From Lasiosphaeria ovina (taxonomy: Eukaryota; Ascomycota; Sordariomycetes; Sordariales; Lasiosphaeriaceae), in contig JAULSN010000001.1 of assembly GCA_033439765.1 (NCBI GenBank), positions 1-64,000 on the forward strand: 64,000 nucleotides of DNA, given 5' to 3'. This document shows positions 22,006 through 32,272 of this stretch, piece by piece. The translations under genes and the position numbers were made by a program. Position 1 is the stretch's first letter. The number at the start of each line of letters is the position of its first letter. The notes under the pieces were generated by a model. That model was not told the origin of the DNA, did no database searches, and saw only the letters and a program-made list of their open reading frames with translations.

Positions 22006-23419
22006 AAATGGGCATAGTGCCGTATACCTCCCTTAGTTGTTCCCAAGTCACGCCGTTTCCGTAAATAAGCTTCGCAATCATCCTACCAGCCCAAAGACTT
22101 CCTTTTGGCGAAGCCATATACTGGCGGTACGTAATCTCGGCACCTCTAGAAGCTATATAAGTAGAGAGGGGCGTAAGATTCGGACGCAGTGCTGTGTCTA
22201 CCTCTAGGTTATCTAGCGGCGGCTTATTTTCCTGACGTCTCTCCGTTTCCCTTATATACTCCACAACAAGATCCCTCAGCTCGATGATGGGACGATTCTC
22301 CTCTTCTGACAACCCTGGGAAGGCGACAAATTCTGGGCAGACTGATAGCTGCTCAAGGGGGGCAGCCTGTGCACTGCTCCAGTCGATAATTCCCGTTAGA
22401 TTATACTCGTCATCAAAAAGCATGTTGCCGTAATGCAGGTCGAGATGACATAGGGGGAAAGGGCCTCGGACCCTATCTTCAATGATAATGTGGGTTAGCG
22501 CCATTTTCAGCACCCAACATGCCGTCAGCCAGTCTGGGTCATCTGGATGCATGGCAATCATCTGCCGATTGTCGCTCTGTCTCTGGTTGTAGAAATATTC
22601 CAGCGATGTTTCTAGGGGGCCAGGAGAAGAGTGCCAGGCCATAGCCGTGATCTCGACGGGTTGATCGGCATTCTCTCCACACCAAAGGCGCCCAATGCGG
22701 CTGAAGGTGAGATTCTGGAGCTCCGCGAATATATTTGCAAGTTGCTTGGCCACTTTGGCATGAAATTGGTGAGGTATGACTGTCGCCACCCCTTTCGGAA
22801 GGGTGCGGCCACCCAGGTACTCCATGAAAATGTACGGGTAGCCAAAGGGTTGGTTCGCGGACGCTTCGAAGTCGAAGACCTGAGGGATCGGGATAGTGGT
22901 ATGCTTTTTGACGATTTTCATCGTAGCGATCTCACTCAGCATCGAGGTTCTATCGTCGTCGTCGAGGGTTTGGTGCGGGATCCGAACGATCCAAAACACA
23001 TCGTCTGAGAATGCGAGCTCCAGGACCAGATTATCGAAACCGGACGCAAAGTGTGTTAGATTAATGCTACAATCGACATGCGAGGGTACGTATGGTTGGT
23101 ATTTTCTCCGCGATTCTATTCCGCGTATCTTCAGATGCTCGAAGTTTGCTGTGGAGAGAAGGAGCTCGATTCGCTTATGCTTATCCGAATCTGGACTTAT
23201 GGTGGCAAAACCTTGCCAGTGGTTGCTTGGTCTTTCCATCTCGCCAGACAACTTCAGTGGAGAAGACAGTTTAATAAGAGCTCGCGGGCTTATGGGCTTG
23301 TGGGCTTGTGGGCTGAGAGAAAGCAATGAAAATAGAGCATGCGACGGTGAAGAAAGCGAGGAGAGGATTGTTTCGCAGTCAATGTTGGAGTTGGATAGAG
23401 GCACGTGACTGCGGAACAA
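22001..23419 (-). CDS. Aminoglycoside phosphotransferase/choline-kinase-like protein (APH family)
   Basis: An intronless 472-residue frame. The kinase-like fold is marked by a Brenner-type HLDLHYGN at residues 325-332 (catalytic Asp327, Asn332) and a metal-binding IIDW at 344-347. A hinge-like segment ending FMEYLGG lies at 198-204. Fungal members phosphorylate unknown small molecules, and few have known substrates. The Ser-rich first 60 residues look unlike the family. Met61 (codon at 23239-23237) is an alternative start. The C-terminus ends inside a dispersed repeat, so the last few residues may not be ancestral. It is the first intact gene beyond the RIP block and shows no RIP-type stops. 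Confidence 0.85.
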   Translation of the reverse strand: MFRSHVPLSNSNIDCETILSSLSSPSHALFSLLSLSPQAHKPISPRALIKLSSPLKLSGEMERPSNHWQGFATISPDSDKHKRIELLLSTANFEHLKIRGIESRRKYQPYVPSHVDCSINLTHFASGFDNLVLELAFSDDVFWIVRIPHQTLDDDDRTSMLSEIATMKIVKKHTTIPIPQVFDFEASANQPFGYPYIFMEYLGGRTLPKGVATVIPHQFHAKVAKQLANIFAELQNLTFSRIGRLWCGENADQPVEITAMAWHSSPGPLETSLEYFYNQRQSDNRQMIAMHPDDPDWLTACWVLKMALTHIIIEDRVRGPFPLCHLDLHYGNMLFDDEYNLTGIIDWSSAQAAPLEQLSVCPEFVAFPGLSEEENRPIIELRDLVVEYIRETERRQENKPPLDNLEVDTALRPNLTPLSTYIASRGAEITYRQYMASPKGSLWAGRMIAKLIYGNGVTWEQLREVYGTMPIC

Positions 23420-24800
23420 CGAAACCCCGCTATGCCTCAGGCTGATGTTGATGGATGTTGTATTTGAACTCTCTTAAATTTGAGAGACTCTGTGCCGTGA
23501 ATTCAGCTATCACACTAATCCTAAGCTTCTAATTGGCCCAGGCCACTACTGGAACCACTCAATCCTCGGCCTCGGCGGTGCTGGCAGCGGTGGCAACGAC
23601 AATGGTAATCAGACGGCTGGACTAGCGTATGTTGCCAGCCTTCTTCGCGCCGCGAGTGGTCTAGCGTGTGCTACAGGTCTTTGTGATCCTTCCCCTCGTT
23701 GTTCTTGGTGTTGAGAAACCCGCACGCCTTGTAGGTAGTTGCCGGATCGCACCTTGTAAACGCCAAAGCTGGCAAGTCGGCCAAAGTCTTCGAGGGCCTC
23801 CGTCAGATCATCGAGACTGCTGAATTGCGAGGCGGCTCATGGTCTGGACCGGGGTTCGAGAGCGGCGGCGGCGCCCCGGTATCGCTTGATTGGTCCGAAT
23901 CGCTGTTAAGCGCTATCACTGCCTGTAGGTTAGCGCTGTATCCTGCTGAAGCGAGGCAACTTACCGTTGGCGATGGCGGCAGATTGATCGCGTTGGACGG
24001 CGTAGTTTAAGTGCGATTAGAGACAAGATTACGATCATTAGATGGAGCCACGGCTGTGTAGGCGCCTGGGCCACGGCTGTGTGGGCGCCTGGGCTACGGC
24101 GCCGCCGGATTAGGTGGAGCGGCACGATTGGTGGATTCCTGCACCTTCCCGCAGCACACAATCCACAGATGAGCCACTGTCTCCCCCGCGTGGATCTGCT
24201 GTCTGGCGCTCTCTGTAGAGTTGCGCTTGCCTAGATGAGGACTGACGAGTGGGGAATTTCACCTTGCGTTCTGCCCCTCTGCGGATCCGTACCATCTCCA
24301 CAATTCTATGAGATGCATGCAATTGGACAGTCCTCCAGATGTTGCGGTAAGGCTGGTACCAACAATCTGGGCGGCAACACGGTTTCACCCACTATGAGCC
24401 GTAGGCGCTAATGTGGTCCTCGGGATTCACCAACATATTTTATTCTTCCATATGAACAACTCGCAAATAACCACATGTAGCCTGCTAAGCGCTCAAGCTG
24501 ACCTGTTGGTCCGTCAAACAACTAGCTCGTTGGCCCTTACGCTATACTGTTGGTCCTCAAAATAACCCTCGCTCTGCTCGTTAACCATCTCGTAAGAGAA
24601 GCGCGAAACACGAAATAGGAGACCAACAATCATTTCGGCAGCGCTACGGCCCCGTCCACGTAGTTGGCCGCAGCGACTTATCATCTATCACGACAACCCC
24701 GGAGGAGGTCTCTCCAGCAGGTCTCAACTGCTTTCCATCATCTCCAAATAGAGATGTACGTCTGAGGCAGAACTCCAATGGCGCTTAGAGCTTTCCCAAC
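23420..24800. other. Intergenic with possible gene fragments
   Basis: No convincing gene. Two plus-strand stretches look faintly coding: a Gly-rich frame at about 23535-23710 and a second frame at about 23740-24010, joined by no obvious intron. They may be remains of one decayed gene. A duplicated ggcgcctgggccacggctgtgt motif lies at about 24045-24095. Confidence 0.35.
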
Positions 24801-24805
24801 ATGGT

Positions 24806-24813
24806 TATAAAAG
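24806..24813 (+). promoter_or_regulatory. TATA box of the small Cys-rich gene
   Basis: TATAAAAG lies 136 bp upstream of the chosen ATG. A run of cacaa repeats at about 24858-24882 follows in the presumed 5' leader. Confidence 0.55.
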
Positions 24814-24948
24814 AGGTAAGTGTTTCCTCTTCTGAGTAAGACAAACAATAATTCACCCAACACAACACAACACAACACAACAAGATTAATATATCATTAC
24901 CGAATTTTCTACACCTGCCTAAGCACCAATATTCCACTTCATCCAACC

Positions 24949-25262
24949 ATGGCTGCGTTTGCAAACACCACAAACCTCGTCAACCACGGGAAGCCCAAGC
25001 CTGTGACCTATCCGCAATGCCACAGTTGTGGTTCGAAGGCAGACGACAATCTGAATTGCACCAATGAGAAGTGCGCATACTACGGAACCGCGAACTGCTC
25101 CTGGTAAGTCTTGTCCCCTTTTCGCGCATAGTGCTTCTTATGGGTAGTTTTGTGCGTTTTCATGCTGACAGCCAAAAAGACTGTAGTTATGAATTTGCCA
25201 GCACCTCTGTATCTTATACCACAAATTTCGCGGGCGAGCAAGGCTGGTGTAGGAAACTCTGA
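24949..25262 (+). CDS. Small cysteine-rich protein, one intron
   Basis: ATG at 24949 sits in a good context (accATGg). Exon 1 runs 24949-25103 and is followed by a GTAAGT donor. Two in-frame acceptors exist. AG at 25171 gives 81 residues with 8 Cys. AG at 25186 gives 76 residues with 7 Cys and lies a more typical distance after the gctgac branch site. The exon 1 Cys pattern is CHSC...C....C.......C. No signal peptide or membrane segment is seen. The pattern could bind metal or form disulphides. I do not recognise the family. Without splicing the frame ends just after exon 1. Confidence 0.6.
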
Positions 25263-25554
25263 GCCGCGAGGTAGCATGGCGCTTACTGTACCATAAGTTT
25301 CCTTTGTTCTCAGATGTGTTGGGAGGCGGACGCAAAGGGCGAGAAAACACCAGAAAAAGCCTTAAACTTTTCATGAACAAATGATAGGTTTTAAGATGAC
25401 TGGCCGTGCCTTAATTATGCTACTTCCGAACACGAAACTCAAGCCTACTTAATTTTATAATTTTGTCTCTCCTTTTTGAGCTGAGCTCGTGCTGCTCCGA
25501 GTTGAGTCACTGCGGAGCTCAGCTGAAGAGCTCAAATACGGACCCATACTCCTA

Positions 25555-26622
25555 TTACTCGTCTAGGAGAGTAGAAACTTCATCATCTAAAATAATCTCG
25601 GACTCTGTCTCTGAGCCTTCCTCAACGGTCTTGCCATCCTCATCCCACGCACTACCGTCCTCCAAGATCATAGTCTTACCACTCAAGACATCTAACGAAT
25701 TTGTCTCAAACTGCGGAAGTGAGTGAGTCAAGATCCTCATGACTTTAGGGAACACCATTTGGGTCGCAAGAGCTTCTGCTTGTTCGAATAGATCCGCTTT
25801 CAGCTGAAGCAATCCTCCGCCTTGGGAACCGCATCGTTTAGAGTGAGCCGCTGATGTTATACCGGGTAGTTTCTCCGTCAGACTCAGGTTGATGACTACC
25901 TCGCTCAAGTGCAGACTGATATTGGGATCTCGGGGTATTAAAACGTCGGGGCAGATGCTGCGCATGCGTAGGTGAAGCGTTCGAAGTGTGCAAAGAAGGG
26001 CACTAATAGCTGGACAAATATGATGGCCGTTTCCTTGCTGTCCTGCCGAATTCAGAAAGCCGGTAGACAGATCCAGTACCAGAACCCTCAGATTCCCCAC
26101 CAAGAGCAAGGCTTGCATTGTGGGCAGCGGCAGATAACCCTCCGCGCTATCGAAGGGCTCAGGATAGGGAAAGCCCCAGGCTCGTATGCGCAAGGTATGC
26201 AGCCTGTGAGATTGTTGGGTAATGATCGCAAGCTGGTCGAGGTCTTTCTTTAGGGCCGTTATGGATCTCTTGATCGGATTGTTTCCGGGAGCCTCGTTCG
26301 GTGCAGTAGCCACCAGAGCATTCGACTCTTGCGTATATTCTGGGGGGTATGACGTGGAGATGCATAACCGATCCCCCCTCAGTTCAAGGTGTAAAGTTTC
26401 CAAGTTGTTTTGGAGCGGAGATGGCCTTTTGGTTACCCCAGAGGCCATTAGACTCCGCAGGGTCGTTTGAGAAAGTGTGATGCACTTGAGGCACGTGGGG
26501 AGAGCGAACTCAAACCACTGTTTGCAGACCGTAAGGCGGCGTAAGTCCTCGTGGAAAAACGACGACCCGATTTCGTCAAAGATTTGTCTTAGAGCCTCGG
26601 GAGGCAAATGTAGAAGTGACAT
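25555..26622 (-). CDS. F-box protein
   Basis: Single exon, 355 residues. Residues 1-45 form an F-box-like start (LHLPPEALRQIFDEI, then LRRLTVCKQWF), followed by Leu-rich segments and an acidic tail. F-box proteins link substrates to SCF ubiquitin ligases through Skp1. The substrate cannot be guessed. The ATG at 26622 fits, since the F-box begins at residue 3. Confidence 0.75.
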   Translation of the reverse strand: MSLLHLPPEALRQIFDEIGSSFFHEDLRRLTVCKQWFEFALPTCLKCITLSQTTLRSLMASGVTKRPSPLQNNLETLHLELRGDRLCISTSYPPEYTQESNALVATAPNEAPGNNPIKRSITALKKDLDQLAIITQQSHRLHTLRIRAWGFPYPEPFDSAEGYLPLPTMQALLLVGNLRVLVLDLSTGFLNSAGQQGNGHHICPAISALLCTLRTLHLRMRSICPDVLIPRDPNISLHLSEVVINLSLTEKLPGITSAAHSKRCGSQGGGLLQLKADLFEQAEALATQMVFPKVMRILTHSLPQFETNSLDVLSGKTMILEDGSAWDEDGKTVEEGSETESEIILDDEVSTLLDE

Positions 26623-27369
26623 TGTGAAAACTGAGCAACGCGAGTGAGGAGACGTTGTGACGAAAAGACAGCAAGCGGCTGGGCGAGAGGTGGGGCAGAC
26701 ACAGACTACAGACTTCGGAAGGTCATGGGACTCGTGACAAAAAGGGGATTTAGGCTTTATGTAAGCGCATATCCGCTGACGTAAGACGCATGTTGTCGGC
26801 CACCCTCTCTGCCAATCGGAGCCCAGTGCACGGAGCCACTCAACTTGTGTCCCCCAACCCTGGCGCTCTGTGTACTGGTTGCTTTGATCTCGGGGTCAAC
26901 TGTTCTTGATAAATACTCCATGCCCCGGCCCACCGATCCTCCTTCCCTTTTCCTTTTCCCTTCATTCCCTTTCGGTTCGACCGACCGCATTCCAGCCAAC
27001 GGCAAAATTGCCGTACGCCAGTTCAGACGTGCAATGTGTCGGCATTTTGTAACGAAAGCAATGTCCTGTACATAAGGTGAAGGAGACCCTCCCAAGAATC
27101 TTCAGCTGAATTTGGCCAAATAACAGCTTCTGTGCCTCTCCTTCTGAATACCTATTCTCCCCGGCCTTGATGAACAATCGGAGCTTTTGACGAGTCCAAG
27201 ACCCGCTCGACGGCTGGTGCGAGATGTTTCTTGACAGCCGAGGAAGATGGCGAGCTGGATTACCATCGCCATGATGCGGCTGCCTGGAGAGAACCCGGAC
27301 ATATGGCATCAGCTCTTTTGCTGCAGCCGGTTGCGCTACCACCAACAGGCATAGAAGTGTCTCGGGGCT
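26623..27369. other. No intact gene
   Basis: Short overlapping frames on both strands look like chance. This stretch may include the decayed 3' part of the Sir2-like gene. Confidence 0.4.
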
Positions 27370-27694
27370 GGACCCTTGTTGGGCTGGCATGCTTAATCTC
27401 CTGGCGCATCTTAGTAATGCCACTGTAGAAGAGAGGCCTCATTTTGGATCGGAGAGAACCGAGGAATAAGAGAAGACACGACGATGGCCGAGGGAATAAA
27501 CACCATTTCTCGATCGGAGGTCCTAAGTCAGGTGAGAGATGGCCAGGAAAGGAAGCGGGAATACGTACAGGAATACCTGCATTTGTGCTGATGCCTGCCC
27601 CTGCGATGGTCACAATCTTGGATGCGGCACCAAATAGGCTCGCGATGCTTTGCAGGTGGAGACGGTCTTCCAGTTGCAGATGGATGATGGCCAT
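27370..27694 (-). pseudogene. Fragment of a Sir2-type NAD-dependent deacetylase
   Basis: From ATG 27694 the minus strand encodes a sirtuin N-terminus with the NAD-binding GAGISTNAGIP at residues 34-44. An intron-like GTACGT follows directly. A later stretch reads RSKM...KHASPT (about 27450-27380), which resembles the region after the family's DFRS motif. The DFRS itself is incomplete, and the HG catalytic motif, the TQNIDGL motif and the zinc Cys pairs are not found. It therefore looks truncated or decayed. Active relatives deacetylate histones or other proteins. Confidence 0.5.
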
Positions 27695-28239
27695 TTTACA
27701 CCAAGGCAGCGGCGAACAGTGATTCCAGGAAATGACTCTGGGGGTATGCGAGGAGTAGGAATAGTCGTGAAAACGAATGTCGAGGTCGCTGGTTCGTTGA
27801 ATCCTTCAGCTTCTCCCGTATCAGCCAAGTGGCATGATCAACCGCTGGTAAGGTGGTTGGTTCGCTGACTTCCAAAGAGGGAAAAGGTTCAAGGACGAAG
27901 AGAGGGAAAACTGGAGGAGGGGCGACAGGGGGTTTATATACTCCGGGTCTCCAGGCATGCAGGCCTCGACCACTCCTCTTCCCGCTCCCTGACAAAGCCG
28001 GTGTCTCGGGTGGCTGCGCAGCAATGGCGACATTAGTGGCTGAGCAGGCAAACGAGGATCCATAGCAAGTACTCAGAAATTCTCCCGCACATATCTATAG
28101 GGTCTAAGTGGTGCTACCGTGGTTTCATGAAGGCTATCGACAGTTAGCTTGCAAAAACAAGCTCAAGTTATCGTTTCTAAGGCCCGGGAGATTGACGTAT
28201 GTGGGAGCTCGGGGGCAGCCATCCTTACCATACCGCCCG
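27695..28239. other. No gene seen
   Basis: Only short overlapping frames without recognisable features. Confidence 0.5.
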
Positions 28240-29182
28240 TCACAGCCATCGGAGGATCGGGTCAGGACTGAGACGTTTGACCGAGTTGCAGGGCACATGG
28301 TGCGATCCCGTGCTTCGGTTGACGGGCAACGTAGAGACCTTGAAGGGGTAGTCGCCGATCTACCAGATTTCGACATCTGCCGCGTCTGGCGGCGCAAATC
28401 TGGATTTGCAGGTCCCGTAGTCATCGTAGCCGCTGACGTATTCGGTGCTTGGGCACCTTTCTGATGCCTAGGTAACCATGGTTGTGAGATCTTCGCATCT
28501 GTGACACAGACCAAGTGTCGAGTACGTGATGCCACCACTTTCCGCAAAGGTGCAGTTCCCGGTGGGACAGCTGAAGGGAAAGGCGCTCGTCGATACAAGG
28601 TCCGGGTTTGTGAGACCCGCTTGGATGCCATTCATGGTTTCGGGGGACACCGCTACGATCTCTCCCACATACCCCGTCACTATTTCTTTGTTGGAGAGCT
28701 TGGCTGCCACTGGTATCAGCGCCCTGTCTTGGTTGGCCGCCGCGGCAGGAATATCGACAATCTGGCGGCACAGTGTTGTCTTGACGGCTTGCTGCGTCAA
28801 GGAGCCGGTGGTAAGCAAAATAATAGTTGTGACGGCGGCGATAAACGGTACGGCGGACGTGTAAGCAACGAGGAGCAGTTTTGCGCTACCCCATATGCCG
28901 CGACTCCCAAAGTCAAAGTCTTCAAGGTGACGGAGGGGGCATGGACGCTGGAACCAAAGCCACTTTTCTTGGCTGATGAACGGGGAAGAGCAGAAGCGCT
29001 CGTAGCATGGTCGCAAAGATGGCAACCAACGGGTTGAGGTTGAGGCGTACGGGCTAGCTGGGGACATTTTGCCCATTGAAGATCGATAGTGCGACGAAAA
29101 TAGCGGCGAGGAAACCCAAAGCTAGAACAAGCGACGTAACTTCAAGTTTCCACGACCCTACGGCGTTAAGTAAGGTCATAAG
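28240..29182 (-). pseudogene. DUF3176-type membrane protein, decayed
   Basis: Family features are recognisable in pieces. These are a membrane segment (LVLALGFLAAIFVAL, about 29130), NPLVAIFATMLRALLLFPV in another frame (about 29040-28985), the WLWFQRP...LEDFD block (about 28975-28930), a second hydrophobic segment, and the Cys-containing GNCTF/LGLCHRC block (about 28560-28490). Breaks: nonsense at 29056-29054 (PS*PY, expected Trp), 28470-28468 and 28362-28360, and frameshifts near 29045 and 28985. DUF3176 proteins are fungal membrane proteins of unknown role. Confidence 0.75.
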
Positions 29183-29414
29183 CTGTAAGCATAGTAGGGT
29201 GAATTAGGAGTGCTTCTAATAGTTTCTAAACACAACGGTCATTTTCTTCACTACCGTTGACCGGTGCCACCTGCTCCTCAGATAGGCGTTATCCTAATCT
29301 TTTAAACTACTACTCAATAGACTCTGCCCCCGGAAGCAGTAATGCTACGCCTCTACTAACTGCTGCGGACGATAAAGAACTTATAATACGTTATACCGTG
29401 ATATATATAACTCT
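29183..29414. other. Intergenic
   Basis: AT-rich, with no gene seen. Confidence 0.5.
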
Positions 29415-31547
29415 TTAATTCGTCGCCATTGTAGAAATAAGCGGCGACGGAGGAGAATAGCCTTCCTCCTCTCCTCCGTCCCGCGATCGTAGTGAGCTTA
29501 TCGTAGACGCGGTACCTTTATTTATCTTATCCCCGAGACTCTCTATCCTTTGCCGCGTAGGCGCGTCGCTACCCGGGAGCTCATATACGCCTCCCGGACT
29601 CTCTGCCACCGTTGGCAGAGGTCTTTGCACCTCATTTCCGTCGAGCTCTTTGTTTGGTCGGATTAGGGTTTCGTGGCCGTCCAGCTCGCTAATGGACAAT
29701 GCACCAGTGATACTCTCACCCACTATCCCTGAGCCGAGTCTAGCGTGCTCGGATGTTGACGTCGATTGTGGCTGGTTCGCGGAGATATCATCTGCGGAGA
29801 ATGGCATTGATCCGTCTGGAGTTGATGCTTGTCGCGATGGAGAATTAAAGACCGGACCCTTAAGGATAGATTCGTCAGGTGGCGAGTCCCGCGCCATCAC
29901 TGCGAAGCCAGCGCTCAACCACTTCCTCCGTTTCCGAAGGATTATCACAATGACGCTGGCGAAAACAAGAATTCCAACAATCACGGAAGCAGCCACGATG
30001 CCCGCTATGGCCCCGCCGCTTAGGCCGGAGCTGTTTGAAGTAGGCGGGGCGCTGGTCGGATTGGAGTCTTCGAACTCTGTGGAAGGGATGGTTATAATGG
30101 TCTGCTTTGCGCCTTGGTCCCAAATGCATGCTGATACGTTGAATGTCTTGCGCTCATAGTCAGCGGATAAATAGCTAGAAGATTGCTAATTAGTCACAGC
30201 CAGTCTAGTGAGCCCTTTGTGTGTTCGTTCACGTACGCTTCCTGCAAGAACGTCCGTCCAAGTGTGTACTGCCCCGGATTGTTGGCGCGTCTTAAGGGAA
30301 AGTAATAAGTGCGGTTGTCGACGAGGGGATAGTCTGCCGTAAGGTCAAATGCGTCGTAAGGGAGGGTTATCGTCACTGTATCTCCCCCTGACTTCACGTC
30401 TGAAAGCCGAAAGGACACTTCGGCCTTCGAGTCGAGCAAGGCGGCTCTGTGTGTGTCGTTTACCAAATATAATCCAGACTTGCTGTCAAGTCTAAGACCA
30501 AAGGCCTCTTCAAAAGCGTCGCAAGCATCTGCCGGAAGCCATATGTATGGATCTGTCGAGTCAATGAAGATATCAATAGGACTGGAGAGCAAGGTGGCAG
30601 AAGTTGACCCGCTATAGCTAATGGATTGAAGAGCGACCACGAGGTCCCGAGTAATATCATCTGCCATGGTAAATGAGACGGGGTTCTCTTTGAACCGAGA
30701 CGTGTCGTATCCCGAAAAGATTAACTGAGCCAAGACTTTTTTGAGGCCTAGGCGAACGAAAAGATATCTGTCAACCACGAGTAAGAGGTTCGCCTCGCCG
30801 GGGATACGCTTACGATACTTTGCACCAGCCGTGTAACTCCAACTCAGGCTCGGTATCTTCTTCTCGTCTTTGAGTGATGTAACGAATGAAGGCGACGAGT
30901 GGTTTCCCAAAGTGCTGAAATTGATAGGTTGGTTGTTGAGCCCAAAGATGCCACTGTAAAGTTCGGGTATTAGTGTCAATAGAGGCGAGAACTAAATATG
31001 TGCTGGTCCCTACAGGTAAAATGGCTCGGGTGTTGCAATGCCGCCGACAGTTTGGTTGTCGAAGCTGGGTCCCTCGAGCCCAATTCCCAAGTGCTCCAGA
31101 CCGAACTGGGCTGTCTGGTTGTATCCTAAATTTGCTTCGAGACCGACCCCATTTTGGTTGATTCCGTAGACACCCACGTCATGCCAGCTTGAGGTCTGTG
31201 TGAGATTGAACAAGTTGCCTCGGGACACGGCACAGTCTGGACGGACAGCTGTGAAAACCGAACTCGAGCAAGCAAACTCGGATAGAGGAACCAACGAGTG
31301 CGGGGAAGCCGTCGAGACTAGCGTTCTAATGTATTGCTCTGGGGTACCGACGCGAATGTCGAAGCTGCTCCAAGGCCCATCATTGCCGTCACTAACATCA
31401 AGTCAGCAACGTGGCCGGAAATGTACTCGATGGGCAGAATTACAAGTATTGACTTGGGGAAATCACGAGAGGCCCAGGTTGTGTGTTTTGGGAGGAAGAC
31501 ATTGTGATTGAAACTGCAATCACTAATAATATCGCAATGGATATCAT
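29415..31547 (-). CDS. Pepsin-like (A1) membrane-anchored protein with degenerate first active site, five exons
   Basis: Exons by phase: 31547-31444, 31391-31014, 30953-30814, 30747-30233 and 30185-29415, giving about 635 residues. The first four junctions are well supported. The acceptor at 30186 is less certain because the branch site is close. There is a signal peptide (MISIAILLVIAVS), an A1 protease fold, then one transmembrane segment (ASVIVGILVFASVIVIIL) and a Ser/Pro-rich cytoplasmic tail. The first catalytic motif, normally DTG, reads STA in LVSTASPHS. The second reads DST in IFIDSTDPYIW. The protein is probably not an active protease and could be a wall-binding or sensing protein. 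It is divergent with the GPI-type gene at 32273, across 725 bp. Confidence 0.82.
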
Positions 31548-32272
31548 GTTGTGGTGGATCACAAAACCCAAGCAGAGAAAACGAATAATTAATCTTCAAT
31601 TAAGGCTTATGCTCGGGGTAGGATAGAGAACGGGCACTGCCACCCACGCCAGCTTCTGTCCCAAGCTAGGAAATAACATAAAATAATCGACAATAATCAT
31701 TTTAACTCTGGAAGAGGACTGTTAATGAAGGCGACATCAACTTCACCCGTTGTGTTGGCGGTTATTGGTTAATGCTCCTGTTCCTGCGCTTGCCTGATAA
31801 CCTGGAAGTCTATGACGTGAGACAGGACATGGGTTGGCTCTCGTTCACCATGAAGACGTCACCCCGCAGTCTTGCTTCCAGATTCTTGGGGCTGATCTTT
31901 CCTCGTGGACCAATCAGCGCGCGCATGTACCGTGACATCGTGTCTTCGACCATTTTGGGAAAGCTTGCCACCACTAATTTGAGGCTCGAAGGTTTGGTAT
32001 TGCTACTCTTTCCATGCTTCCTAGTGCATCATTGCCAGAAAAGGAATACGAGTACCAAAAACAAGATGCAGAAACCAGGAACAGGAAAGGGGAACTGGCA
32101 GTTGACGTTTTGCGGCAATATCCACAGAGAAATTAAATGCAAACCCATTTGCGCTCATGCCTAAGTTTTTGTCCAATCTTTTATTCATCATTGCTTCAAT
32201 CATCGCTCGTTTTCTTCGCTCGTTATTATTGCACTCGTTTAACCCCAACGTTGCTGGTCGGGATCCGCAGCC
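31548..32272. promoter_or_regulatory. Shared divergent intergenic region
   Basis: 725 bp between two start codons pointing outward. No gene is seen. It presumably holds both promoters. Confidence 0.55.

Noticed and set aside
22631..23408. Several plus-strand frames opposite the APH-type gene
   Set aside because: They are antisense shadows of a well-supported minus-strand gene.
23535..24010. Gly-rich frames as a gene
   Set aside because: No start, no plausible intron and no family; kept only as a possible fragment.
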